From Glandiceps talaboti (Eukaryota; Hemichordata; Enteropneusta; Spengelidae), in contig NC_135568.1 in assembly GCF_964340395.1 (NCBI RefSeq), forward strand, positions 4,383,803-4,447,802: a stretch of 64,000 nucleotides of DNA, read 5' to 3'. Under the pieces are notes generated by a model. The model had not been told where the DNA came from. It worked only from the letters and a program-made list of their open reading frames with translations, and did not search any database. Both the position numbers and the translations under genes were made by a program. The first letter of the stretch is position 1. Each line of letters opens with the position of its first letter. This document shows positions 46,376 through 59,556 of the stretch, piece by piece.

Positions 46376-48540
46376 TCGACAAAAACTTCTTCTTTTTTCC
46401 AATCTATCAAAAGAGTAATTTTGGAACAATTCCTCAACAACACTATATTGATTTCAATTTACGACGCTTTTTATTGAAGTGTTGAAGTTCACTTGCTTTA
46501 GTCATTAAATTCACCCTTATCAGTGTGAAAAGAGGACATTATAAGCTATCAATTCATGATAAACTTCTAGTATATGGAGAGTCTAATAATGTAATCAATC
46601 TGTAAACGATGCCAGATAAAATAAAGTACATGTAGTTCAATGATAAACCTAGTATGTGGTCAGTCTAATGTGATCTTTAACAGTGACTTTGCAATTCTAA
46701 GGCCTACATGTATACTTTTGTTTACAATTTGAAACTTTGATCACAGTGACTGTAGTAGTTTGTTTAATATCTAGCAACCACTATATGTACATTTATTACA
46801 GATTGATTACATTATTGGACTGACCACATACTAGGACTTTATCATTAAATGATTGCCACATGCTCTTTTTAACACTGTTAAGGATGAATTCAATGACCAC
46901 AGCAGGCATTTGAAGTTATACACTTCCCCGAAACAAATTGTAGATGTACTTTTTCTGATTTTCTACAATAACATCTACCACTACTCTGCTCCATTTTAAC
47001 AAATAAACAACAAATAGTTGCTATCTATTTATGTAGTAACAAATATGTTGACTCTAATTCAAAACAATGCAAGGTATTTAATGTATGTAGTACATTTATG
47101 ACAACTCATAAACTTTTCAGCATCAGAATGAACAATAATGTTTGTCTCCTTATCCTTTACATTACTTCTTTCAGCTAAAGCATAATTGCTACAAAATGGC
47201 TAGATTTAAATTTGTATGATGACAAAGCAATAGCATTGCACTTTCAACAACATCGTGAGTGAAGAAAAGCAAAACTAGGTATTTTTTTCTTTGATCGATT
47301 TGCTTATCTTTATGAAGTGTTGTTTATTTTTATGAAGTGTAAATTTCCTTAAATTGCTTTTATCAGTGGAAATATCATTCACATTCTACCGCTGCTACAT
47401 TACCAAAGGATGTTACTTTGAAATGATGCCATACTGTGATTATGGTTAATGTAATGTGCTTGTCGATCTTTAGCTAAATCTTGTCTAATACCTGGTTTTC
47501 TTGAAATATACAGTTTCAAATTGTATCTGCCAAGAATGACACGTTCATCTGAAAGAAACTCTTACTCTGTATAACTAAATAACAGTCTGTTGATGTAATT
47601 AACATAGCTACCTTTCATAGGAACCACACTTCATTAGTTTCACTTGAACAATATCTATTTCAGAAATGGTTGTAAATATGTGATTCAATAATGTTTTAAA
47701 GAGGGTGAAGCAGCAGAGTGTGATACGATCCACAATGAATCCAAAATCATGATACAAACAAGGCAGTAGACTATTCGAATGTATTCCTACATGTGTATAC
47801 TTGTGTAGCAGAGATATCATTTTCTGCCAGATGTAATAATCTGTTTATACATAACACTATGATCAGTAAAGTATATGCTGTGATGGCTTTTTCCTTGCAC
47901 TGCCATCCTTAAACTTTAAGGTGATGACAAATGCGTTAAGGTGCCTAACTAGAGCAGCCCTAAGGGACCACTAGAAAAAAAGTTCAAATATTAAGCAGGC
48001 AAGTTTTGTACATCAAATTCTTTTGGGTAAATCATGCTTGCATTGATGAATAAATTGCCTACAAGATGATAGTGTTTTTTGCCCAAAATGTACTCCCCTT
48101 TGTCTGTTGCTATGGGCGTGGTCATGGTTGCAAGGTATATTTGCATGCAGTTTTTGAATGAGTGCTCACTTGCCTAAGAATACCCATTGTTACAAATATA
48201 CTTGTGAAATACAGCACCATTGGCTGTAGCTATGAGTGTAGTCATGGTTCCTGGGGAATTTGCATATATTTTTTGAATGTTTATTCAATTGCTCGCCAGA
48301 TGATGTTGTTATTTGACCAAAATACTCTGCCATTTGGTTGTTGCTAAGGGCGTGGTCATGGTTGCTAGGGGCAATTTTGTCAATGTTTTTGGAGTAAATC
48401 TGCAGAATAACACTTTCAGAAACATCTCATCAAATTTCATACTCAATTACTTAAAGTACTTTTTGAGATAAGAGTTTTGGACTTTAACCCACAAACACCT
48501 CTTTAAAAATGTTCCCACCATATTTCAGACCACTCTACCA
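46376..48540. other. Intergenic; repeat fragments near 48.1-48.4 kb
   Basis: 46376-48050 shows no recognisable gene. 48090-48400 has the ttgctatgggcgtggtcatg module family seen at 45.3-45.6 kb. Confidence 0.5.
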
Positions 48541-50095
48541 TATACTATAATTTCCCTATTAGTCATGGCGCCAAAGTCCAAAAAGTGGCTTAAAACAAGC
48601 GTTACCTCACATGGTTTGAAGTACAAAATTTGACATCATATTCGGTTACAGTAATATCTGGGCCATCAGAAAAATGATGTCTCTTGCGCAAACTCACAGG
48701 AGGCAGTTTCCATGGTAATGGTGACACTATTTTGAAAGATGCTAAACATTAAAACACATCACATCTCAGGCTTCAGAAGTGTTACAATCATAATCAAAGT
48801 GTGTGTATATATGTTGTTGTTTTTTGGGGGGGGGAGATGGACAACACAATTTGGGTCATCTTACTTTTTCAGTTTTTATCAACAAATCACCAAAACATTA
48901 CGATAATTACAATTAAAGATAGTGTAATATCCTACAAAAACCAGAAACGAGACTTACCATTCTAAATGCCATTAGTAGGTCCTCAGGATCACACATGCCC
49001 AATTTGTGGGTTTTATTTCAACACACAGTTCAGCAAAATATGATATATCTTAGAAAATTTGGATTTATTGTGAGTAATGATGGCCATTAAAAAAAATAAA
49101 CGAATTTATGTAAATATTCACAAAAGTTCCATTTCAATAAATAGGTCCTTGAGACCACTCATGCCCAATTTGGTGTTTTTGAATTATCAAACATTTCTGC
49201 AAAGTGGGCCTTTTCATGAGTGATGGTGGCCATTTTGAATTGTCTTGATGTATGCAAATGTATGCAAATATTCATGAGGGCTCCCACACTAAAATCAATC
49301 AGTAGATCCTAAGGATCATTCATGCCAAATTTTGTGCTCTTATCCGGCATGTAACAAAAATGTAGCTAAGCCACCTGACTAATTGAAAAGATTCCGATGG
49401 AGTTTTAATAATTACAAAAAAAATAAGACGACCTTGAATTTTGACAATGACCTTGACCTTGGATCAAAAATATCATGTCATCAGTGAATTGTTTGACCTA
49501 AACAACGCATATATAGATGCTTACATCGTATGAATAGCACTTTCTGATGCTGAAATATTCAGTATATCACCATTTCGATATAATTGTGGATCTTGACATC
49601 AGTTGTCTTAGCAACTGTTTTTTGCTACAAAGCAAATTCATATCTGCTCTTTCATCTTTTTTCTGAAAGATTGTATACATGGCTATGTTCTGACCCATTT
49701 TCAACTTAACATGTCATACTTGATTGGAGTATACATAAAAGATTCAGTGCATGTTTCTATAAAAATCCAAAAAGTGAAGATGACCTTGAATCGAACAGGT
49801 TTTGTGTTCATTCAATTGTCTGTCCCTTCAAACATATACACACTTACTTTTATTATGGTTGTAGTATTTCTGGGGCACAAGATATGACGTTTTCAATGTT
49901 TCAGCATCCTTCAAAATAGTGTCAACATTACTATGGAAACCATCTCCTGTGAGTTTGCGCAAGAGAATCCAGAGGGGCAACATCAGTTTTCTGAAGGCCT
50001 ACATATTACTCTAACTAAATATACTGCCAAAGTTTGTACTTCAAGCCACGCAATTTTTTTCCAAAATTTCAGCCTTGGCGCCCCTAGTATATAGC
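48541..50095. mobile_element. Non-autonomous element with ~200-bp inverted ends
   Basis: The left arm (about 48541-48750) and right arm (about 49905-50095) are inverse copies. They share atggcgccaa/ttggcgcccc, ttgaagtacaaa/tttgtacttcaa, tcttgcgcaaactcacagga/tcctgtgagtttgcgcaaga and gacactattttgaa/ttcaaaatagtgtc. The interior has about three ~165-bp units (actcatgcccaattt, gtgatggtggccattttgaa, caaatattcatgagggctcc) at 48960-49340. No transposase is visible. It abuts the C-terminal exon at 50118. Confidence 0.75.
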
Positions 50096-50117
50096 TTAGA
50101 TGACAATGACATTGGAG

Positions 50118-50329
50118 CTAAAAATGGGTGGTTTTTTTTCTTAGAATTTGTACTCTGTTGTAGACATGAAATTTAATGTCTGACCATGTCCTGTTTTGCA
50201 ACAAGGGATTTTCTTTTTTACATAATTCACAATCCCGCTTTCTAGGCACTCTTAGAAGTCTTATGTCTTTCTCGAAATGTTGCAGAACCACTTCATGCTC
50301 TTCAGCACGCCATTTCTTTCTATGGGAGC
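50118..50329 (-). CDS. C-terminal exon of copy B recombinase-like gene
   Basis: After an acceptor (attttttgcag) this exon is open for about 70 codons and stops at TAG (50120-50118). It reads RKKWRAEEHEVVLQHFEKDI, then VPRKRDCELCKKENPLLQNR, then TWSDIKFHVYNR. I recognise the W..EE..V..HF....VP.K..C..C.......R.W..IK..V.NR pattern as the usual C-terminal module that follows the tyrosine-recombinase-like domain in this family. The exon starts two bases into a codon. No matching exon is visible for copy A, whose sequence is cut by the gap. Confidence 0.7.
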
Positions 50330-51020
50330 CTGCAAAAAATAAAAATAAAATTCAATATATTTAAAGTCATGAAAGTTCTCAATTTCAATTGTGTATTTTA
50401 TCCCCAAATATTTCTTGTCAATGTTATGATTTAATTAGTAATTAGGTGTTAGCGAATTTATGGTTAAAAGAATGAGGAGTGGGGGTGGTACTAGATCTTT
50501 CAATTATGGACATTTAAGACTAGCAGAAAATGTCAACCCATCTATACCTACACTTGATCACTTGGAGTCATGATAGGCAGATTATTAGTCTGGGTGGCAA
50601 GTTTGGAATCTAGCAGTTGTATGGACAAACCTCGCTGCCACCACTGCTGAATAACTAATGTTCTCAGGCAAAATGAGAACCACAGCCATGCCTCAGTTAA
50701 CCCTGCTGTAGGAAAGTGGTTACAATATGACTACAACAGATTGTATGCTCTTCAAGGAGTTGGGAAATATCACAGGGCTGTTGTACGATAGAACTACACA
50801 ATTTTTTTTGTATACAAACTCACTTTTAAACGTAATTTGCACATGCTTAATTGTAACAACAAACTTACATCCACTCCCCAGAGGACACCAAATGTTAGCT
50901 AAATTGGATATTGAGTAATTTTGGAGAAGATTGAAATCTAAAAAGTTGATAGACAACAGACAGATGGGCATAGGTCAGATATCAACCTACCCCTACAGCT
51001 CTGCTCACTGTTAAAGACAG

Positions 51021-51449
51021 AACCTTGAGATTGTGTGCATAGTTACCTTTGTTAGCAAGTATCTGCAACCCAACCTTTCTTTCACTACTTCCCTTTGGCA
51101 AACTCAAAACTTTAGCTACTTCTGATTCTTGCATGTTACAACGACTGATTGGTCTTTTCAGTGTCTGTTTGACAGTCTGCAGGCCTTCTTCAGAAGTATT
51201 TGTTAGTTTGTTTGTCATTGGTAGGAGTAACTCAGTCCATGGATGTATTAGTGTCTCACTAATACATCCATGCTCAGTCAAAGTATGTGATTGTGTGTAA
51301 GAACTATGGACAGGTAGGACTGTGTCAATATCTTCAACATCAGATTCAGATATGTGATCACACAAGATTCCGCTGCTTAAAGCCCTGGGTTCTTGAAGAC
51401 TTGTTTTGTCACAGCTATCTCCTGTTGTGAGAGGCACCAAAATCTTTAA
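51021..51449 (-). pseudogene. Exon 11 of copy B, heavily deleted
   Basis: Begins at the same acceptor as copy A exon 11 (tcttttctag, exon from 51449) and follows it for about 100 codons ([20 protein letters not shown]...). It then jumps by an in-frame deletion, equivalent to copy A positions ~18367-19225, straight to [20 protein letters not shown]. It loses homology after NLKVL at about 51021. The acidic repeats, both zinc knuckles and the whole recombinase domain are gone. A 42-base in-frame insertion is also present (51238-51279). No stop lies in the remaining frame, but the protein can no longer have the copy A functions. Confidence 0.85.
51231..51279. repeat. 35-bp palindrome insertion flanked by 7-bp direct repeats
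   Basis: Copy A has ctcagtc once; copy B has ctcagtc (51231-51237), a 35-base perfect hairpin (arms catggatgtattagtg and cactaatacatccatg, loop tct), then ctcagtc again (51273-51279). The insertion adds 14 codons. Confidence 0.9.
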
Positions 51450-52480
51450 CTAGAAAAGAGATGTGATAATTGATATAATCAGTTTGTGTGAGAACAAAAC
51501 ATTTAACTACATGTATATCTGATTTGTCAACATAGAAATGGTAACTTGGAACTTAATATGCATTCACTAATCCTACTGAGGATCCATTAGGACTACATGT
51601 ATATAAAATTGCCATTTACCAAGGACTTAATCACAGTCTTGAGGAGTAAGTCCAACATAATTTTGATAAGATAAATCAGATAAATAATGGTTACAGACAC
51701 AGCAAGAAACACAGAGGTCAGCAAAGGTCAATTTACTTGATGGCCCAACCTAGATACTGTCAGTTATATTACTCTAAATTAAATATCTTCAGTACTGAAA
51801 ACTTTCCTACCAATTTTTCTTCAACAAAAACTCTTGTTTTATGTAAGATATGGGCATATGTCAAATTGATTTTTAGACTGGAATTTAAGAAATTAAGAAT
51901 TTAAGACTTCCTAATGAAGTCAAATATTTGGCCATTGAAGATTGATTGAGATAGAGAATTGACTCTTGTCATGGCAGTGTGATTTTTCTTCATTTAGAAC
52001 ATATTTACCAGAATTGAAGTCATAGTTTGAAATTTGTGGTGTACAAAATTAGACTACTTGTAGACCAGTAGCATTGCTCATTTGTATATCTGTATATCTG
52101 TATATTTGTATTTCTGTATATCTGTATACTAGTATCTGTCAAGTGATGAGTTAATTAAATTCTAATGACGCTGTGGTTTCATCAAAAATTTGGAATTCTC
52201 TCTACCGAATTTCAGTAGTGCCAGAGTTTGTAATTGTGACCATTTTATATCTGTTCTAACCTTGGTAATTATACAACAGCAGCTTGATGATGATGAATAT
52301 GAAAAGTACACTGCAAGGAAGCTCGACAAAGATTTTATGAAGCTGTAAACTTCTCTGATACTTTTGATGACGTAAATATCAACATCTTGATTGTATTTTT
52401 TATTTACACATGCTTTGAAATCTTCATAAATTTCAGCCTGAACTAATTTTTTAATTTTCAAATTTGTTGACCTAATGATA
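51450..52480. other. Intron 10 segment of copy B
   Basis: Direct counterpart of 19498-20500 with few substitutions and small indels. Non-coding. Confidence 0.75.
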
Positions 52481-53628
52481 CATGTCCAATATGTATTAGA
52501 ACACCCTTATCAAAATGTGCTTTTGCCATTCTAGCACAGCTAGGAATTTCATACTTTACAAATTGTCATCAGGGTAACGATCCTAATAGAAAACATCATT
52601 TATCGAGGACTTCCTCACACACTCAAAACAACAGTTTGTTGAGGATTTTTCAACTTTACATGATATAATGTATGTCCAATACATATTAGAACACCCTTAT
52701 CAAAATGTGCTGTTGCTATGTTAGAACAGATGCAGGAATTTCATACTTTACAAATTGTCAAAAACACCATTTTTTAGGACTTCCTCACATACTCAAAAGA
52801 ACAGTTTGTTGAGGATTTTTCAACTTTACATGATATATGTCCAATACATTATATTAGAACACAGTCATCAAAATGTGCTTTTGCCATTCTAGCACAGATG
52901 CAGGAATTTCATATTTTACAAATTGTCATCAGGGTAACGATCCTTACAGAAAATGCCATTTATTAAGGACTTCCTCGCACACTCAAAACAAGTTTGTTGA
53001 GGATTTTTCAATTTTACATGATATATGTCCAATACATATTAGAACACCCTTAGCAATGTGCTGTTGCCATTCTAGCACAGATACAGGAATTTCAAGCTTT
53101 ACGACTTGTCAAAAACACCATTTATCGAGGACTTACTCACACACTCAAAACAACACTTTGTTCAGGACTTTTCAACTTTACATGATATATGTCAAATACA
53201 TATTAGAACACCTCATTAAAATGTGCTGTTGCCATTCTAGCACAGCTAGGAATTTCATACTTTACAAATTGTCATCAGGGTAACGATCCTTATAGAAAAC
53301 ATCATTTATCGAGGACTTCCTCACACACTCAAAACAACAGTTTGTTGAGGATTTTCCAACTTTACATGATATATGTCCGATACATATTAGAACACCCTTG
53401 TTAATGTGCTGTTGCCATTCTACCACAGATGCAGGAATTTCATACGTTACAAATTGTCATCAGGGTAACGAACGTTATAGAAAACACCATTTATCGAGGA
53501 CTTCCTCACACACTCAAAACAACACTTTGTTGAGGATTTTTCAACTTTACATGATATATGTCCAACACATATTAGAACACCCTTATCAATGTGCTGTTGC
53601 CATTCTAGCACAGCTAGGAATTTCATAC

Positions 53629-55102
53629 TTTTTTTTTTTTTTTTTTTAGTAGTGTTTATTTATTTACCCAAAAGCACAAATGAACATTACAGATACACAT
53701 ACAAAAATACTATTTCGTGGGTAAATAGGGGAATCGGGATTTAGCTTACAGCTATTCAAGCCTGTCCCCTACCATAGTTATATACAATGTTTGACAGCAA
53801 AGTGATATAGCAAAAGGAAATACATAGTACCTCGGAGTTCATAGTACTTATGAAGAACATACGGTAACAATAAATTGTACAGTGGTTTAATTTACTCTTC
53901 TAGAAGAAATTGTTTATAAGATCGCTTAAATTTATTTAGCGTATTGATGCATCTTATGTTGACAGGGATGCTATTCCAGATTTTTGCCCCTGAGAAGGAG
54001 AAAGAAAACTGACCTGAGTTTGTTCTGGCATAATATGGATAAATATTTTGATATGAACAGAGTCTTGTATTGTAGTTATGGTGTGAAGGTTCAAAATAAT
54101 CATACAAAGTGTGTGGTGATAGTTGATGGATCAAGCCATAAATAAAGGAACCTATCAAATATCTATGCAGTTTAAAAACATCTAGAATATTCAACTGAGC
54201 AAACAAAGGAGATGAGTGATCCGTTGGAGATTTAAACAAAACTGTTCGAACAATCATTTTCTGTGACATTAATATACGATTTAGATGTGATGAATAAGTG
54301 TTACCCCAAACCTCAAGGCCATAGTTGATATGGGGGAGTATGAATGTGTTGTACAAGAGTAGTAAAATGTGTAATGGTAATATATGTCTAAGTCTATACA
54401 AAATCCCACACTTTATTCTGATTAGCTTGTTTACCTTTTCGATGTGGTCGGACCAAGAGAGATGTTTGTCTAAAGTAATTCCCACAAAGGTGACAACATC
54501 CTCCTCCTTGATGCTTTTGCCTTGTAATGTGATATCACCAATCAAATTTACTTTCTTTTTGCGCCCTCTAAATACTATAAAATTTGATTTTTCACTATTT
54601 ATTGTCAATTTGTTTGTATTGCACCAACGTTGAACCTCGTGTAATTGACCCGAAACATGATCCAAATTAATTTCCCCAACCTGTGAATAGGTATGAAAGA
54701 GATTGGTATCGTCTGCGAACAAACGGAAATCAAAGAAAGAGGACGAGTTTGGAAGATCATTTATATACATTAAAAACAAAGTCGGGCCTAGTACAGAGCC
54801 TTGGGGTACTCCAAAGTGAATAAAACGTTTTTCCGATATATGACCGTTTAGCTGGACAAACTGGGAGCGACCTGACAGGTAGCTTTTGAACCAGTTATGA
54901 CAAGTGCCCCGGAACCCGTAATGTTCAAGCTTGGCTAATAAGATCGAATGATCGATTGTATCGAACGCTTTACTGAAATCAATAAATACCCCTAGAGTGA
55001 AATTCCCTTTATCAATCTCTTTAAGAATGTGATTTACTAAATTAATCAAGGTAAGTTTGGTACTGTGATTCTCTCTGAAACCATATTGATGTCTATACAA
55101 AA
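53629..55102 (-). mobile_element. 5'-truncated LINE with reverse-transcriptase ORF
   Basis: The minus-strand insertion has a poly-A tail (T run 53629-53647). Its open frame ends at 53892 and carries reverse-transcriptase motifs: HQYGFRENHST, FIDFSKAFDTIDHSILL, GVPQGSVLGPTLFLMYINDL and the catalytic FADDTNLF. It ends with KIWNSIPVNIRCINTLNKFK. The type resembles L2/CR1-like or other Jockey-superfamily elements. The N-terminal part, any endonuclease and ORF1 are missing, so it is dead on arrival, although the frame is still open. The first 14 codons of the longest frame (from 55145) are satellite sequence. No clear target duplication: the satellite resumes exactly where it stopped. Confidence 0.9.
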
Positions 55103-56027
55103 TACAAATTGTCATCAGGGTAACGATACTTATAGAAAACATCATTTATCGAGGACTTCCTCACACAATCAAAACAACAGTTTGTTGAGGATTTTCCAAC
55201 TTTACATGATATATGTCCGATACATATTAGAACACCCTTGTTAATGTGCCGTTGCCATTCTAGCACAGATGCAGGAATTTCATATGTTACAAATTGTCAT
55301 CAGGGTAACAAATCTTATAGAAAACACCATTTATCGAGGACTTCCTCACACACTCAAAACAACACTTTGTTGAGGATTTTTCAACTTTACATGATATATG
55401 TCCAACACATATTAGAACACCCTTATCAATGTGCTGTTGCCATTCTAGCACAGATGCAGGAATTTCATACTTTACAAAATGTCAAAAACACCATTTATTT
55501 AGGACTTCCTCACACACTCAAAACAACAGTTTGTTGAGGATTTTTCAACTTTACATGATGTATGTCCAATACATAATAGAACACAGTCATCAAAATGTGC
55601 TGTTGCCATTCAAGCACAGATGCAGGAATTTCATACTTTACAAATTCTCAAAAACACCATTTATTTAAGACTTCCTCACACACTGAAAACAACAGTTTCT
55701 TGAGGATTTTTGAACTTTACATGATATATGTCCAATACATATTAGAACACAGTCATCAAAATGTGCTGTTGCCATTCTAGCACAGATGCAGGAATTTCAT
55801 ACTTTATAAATTGTCATCACAGTAATGATCCTTATAGAAAACACCATTTATCGAGGACTTCCTTACACACTCAAAAGAATACTTTGTTGAGGATTTTTCA
55901 ACTTTACATGATATATGTCCAACACATAATAGAACACCCTTATCAAAATGTGCTGTTGCCATTCTAGCACAGATGCAGGAATTTCAAGCTTTACAAATTG
56001 TCATCAGGGTAATGATCCTTATAGAAA

Positions 56028-59000
56028 ATGCCATTTATTGAGGACTTCCTCGCACACTCAAAACAACAGTTTGTTGAGGATTTTCCAACTTTACATGATA
56101 TATGTCCAATACATATAAAAACACCCTTATCAATGTGCTGTTGCCATTCTAGCACAGATGCAGGAATTTCAAGCTTTACAAATTGTCAAAAACACCATTT
56201 TTTAGGACTTCCTCACATACTCAAAAGAACAGTTTGTTGAGGATTTTTCAACTTTACATGATATATGTCCAATACATATTAGAACACAGTCATCAAAATG
56301 TGCTGTTGCCATTCTAGCACAGATGCAGGAATTTCATATTTTACACATTGTCATCAGGGTAATGATCCTTATAGAAAATGCCATTTATTGAGGACTTCCT
56401 CACACACTCAAAACAACAGTTTGTTGAGGATTTTTCAACTTTACATGATATATGTCCAATACATTATTAGAACACCCTCATCAAAATGTGCTGTTGCCAT
56501 TCAAGCACAGATGCAGGAATTTCAAGCTTTACAAATTGTCATCACGGTACATGTGTAATTCCTTATACCGTGTTGTTATTTCAGTGAGTTTATTCAGCAA
56601 GAAAATAACGTGTTCTATGTTTTTGTACTTCCTACATGATGTGATGATCGTATTTTTTACAGGTACAACTTACAGCCTACAATGAAACCGTGGTATTCGT
56701 ACTGCTAACTTAGCTAGTAACACTGACACGATTCCGTGTTCGTGTATTGGGGGACATTTCTGAATACACGAAACCAGTTATTGAATGTGTAGTGGATATT
56801 GATATTCAATTTGAAAAATTAAAATCCTGAACTTTTGACGACAACATTATAAAGACTTGCTCTATGGGAAGGTAATTTTTTGTCTTTTAAAAATGCAATA
56901 GTTAGATCAATGTGTACCAGAAATGTTATGTAGTATTTAAGCTAGAAATAAGACCACATCATATCTTATTATTCCCCCCCCCCCCCCAATTAAGACAAAC
57001 TACTCACAGAAAGCAAAAAAAAAAGAAGCTCCAAAACATAAAAAAGAGAACAAAATTACAGTAAGGAGTTGATGATGCACAAACAACTACAAAGAAATAG
57101 ACATTTCAATTACAACACAGGGTTTGAAATAAATATGGGGTTTGGAAAAGTGAATTAGAAGTAGAACAAATACTAAGAGAGATGAAGAGCCCAAGTGAAG
57201 AAGCGAAAGCAAATTTTTTGCAGGACTACTACGTTATCAATTTTACTAGTCCTGTGGGATAGTGACTTTTTTACTCCAGTGTCGAACCCTGCCAAGTCAG
57301 GCTTACAACGGTTGCATGTGTAATTCCTTATACAAAACAGCATTTATCGAGGACTTCCTCACACACTCAAAACAATAGTTTGTTGATGATTTTTCAACTT
57401 TACATGATATATGCCCAATACATACTTTACAAATTGTCAAAAACACCATTTTTTTAGGACTTCCTCACATACTCAAAAGAACAGTTTGATGAGGATTTTT
57501 CAACTTTACATGATATATGTCCAATACATATTAGAACACCCTCATCAATATGTGCTGTTGCCATTCTAGCACAGATGCAGGAATTTCATACTTTACAAAT
57601 TGTCAAAAACACCATTTTTTTAGGACTTCCTCACATACTCAAAAGATTAGTTTGATAAGGATTTTTGAACTTTACATGATATATGTCCAATACATATTAG
57701 AACACCCTCATCAAAATGTGCTGTTGCCATTCTAGCACAGATGCAGGAATTTCATACTTTACAAATTGTCATCAGGGTAATGATCCTTATAGAAAATGCC
57801 ATTTATTGCGGACTTCCTCGCACACTCAAAACAACAGTTTGTTGAGGATTTTCCAACTTTACATGATATATGTCCAATACATATAAAAACACCCTTATCA
57901 ATGTGCTGTTGCCATTCTAGCACAGATGCAGGAATTTCAAGCTTTACAAATTGTCAAAAACACCATTTTTTAGGACTTCCTCACATACTCAAAAGAACAG
58001 TTTGTTGAGGATTTTTCAACTTTACATGATATATGTCCAATACATATTAGAACACAGTCATCAAAATGTGCTGTTGCCATACTAGCACAGATGCAGGAAT
58101 TTCATATTTTACACATTGTCATCAGGGTAATGATCCTTATAGAAAATGCCATTTATTGAGGACTTCCTCACACACTCAAAACAACAGTTTGTTGAGGATT
58201 TTTCAACTTTACATGATATATGTCCAATACATATTAGAACACCCTCATCAAAATGTGCTGTTGCCATTCAAGCACAGATGCAGGAATTTCAAGCTTTACA
58301 AATTGTCATCACGGTACATGTGTAATTCCTTATACCGTGTTGTTATTTCAGTGAGTTTATTCAGCAAGAAAATAACGTGTTCTATGTTTTTGTACTTCCT
58401 ACATGATGTGATGATCGTATTTTTTACAGGTACAACTTACAGCCTACAATGAAACCGTGGTATTCGTACTGCTAACTTAGCTAGTAACACTGACACGATT
58501 CCGTGTTCGTGTATTGGGGGACATTTCTGAATACACGAAACCAGTTATTGAATGTGTAGTGGATATTGATATTCAATTTGAAAAATTAAAATCCTGAACT
58601 TTTGAGGACAACATTATAAAGACTTGCTCTATGGGAAGGTAATTTTTTGTCTTTTAAAAATGCAATAGTTAGATCAATGTGTACCAGAAATGTTATGTAG
58701 TATTTAAGCTAGAAATAAGACCACATCATATCTTATTATTCCCCCCCCCCCAATTAAGACAAACTACTCACAGAAAGCAAAAAAAAAAGAAGCTCCAAAA
58801 CATAAAAAAGAGAACAAAATTACAGTAAGGAGTTGATGATGCACAAACAACTACAAAGAAATAGACAGTTCAATTACAACACAGGGTTTGAAATAAATAT
58901 GGGGTTTGGAAAAGTGAATTAGAAGTAGAACAAATACTAAGAGAGATGAAGAGCCCAAGTGAAGAAGCGAAAGCAAATTTTTTGCAGGACTACTACGTTA

Positions 59001-59556
59001 TCAATTTTACTAGTCCTGTCGGATAGTGACTTTTTTACTCCAGTGTCGAACCCTGCCAAGTCAGGCTTACAACGGTTGCATGTGTAATTCCTTATACAAA
59101 ACAGCATTTATCGAGGACTTCCTCACACACTCAAAACAATAGTTTGTTGATGATTTTTCAACTTTACATGATATATGCCCAATACATACTTTACAAATTG
59201 TCAAAAACACCATTTATTTAGGACTTCCTCACATACTCAAAAGAACAGTTTGATGAGGATTTTTCAACTTTACATGATATATGTCCAATACATATTAGAA
59301 CACCCTCATCAATATGTGCTGTTGCCATTCTAGCACAGATGCAGGAATTTCATACATTACAAATTGTCAAAAACACCATTTTTTTAGGACTTCCTCACAT
59401 ACTCAAAAGATTAGTTTGATGAGGATTTTTGAACTTTACATGATATATGTCCAATACATATTAGAACACCCTCATCAATATGTGCTGTTGCCATTCTAGC
59501 ACAGATGCAGGAATTTCATACTTTACAAATTGTCATCAGGGTAATGATCATTATAG
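56028..59556. repeat. ~1.77-kb higher-order repeat, two copies
   Basis: 56028-57795 and 57796-59556 are near-identical blocks that each contain several satellite units plus the same non-satellite insert. A further partial restart follows at 59560. The insert is bounded by 18-bp direct repeats catgtgtaattccttata (56550-56567 and 57315-57332). Confidence 0.85.

Noticed and set aside
52873-53649. Satellite-derived frames before the LINE in copy B
   Set aside because: Repeat artefacts like those in copy A.
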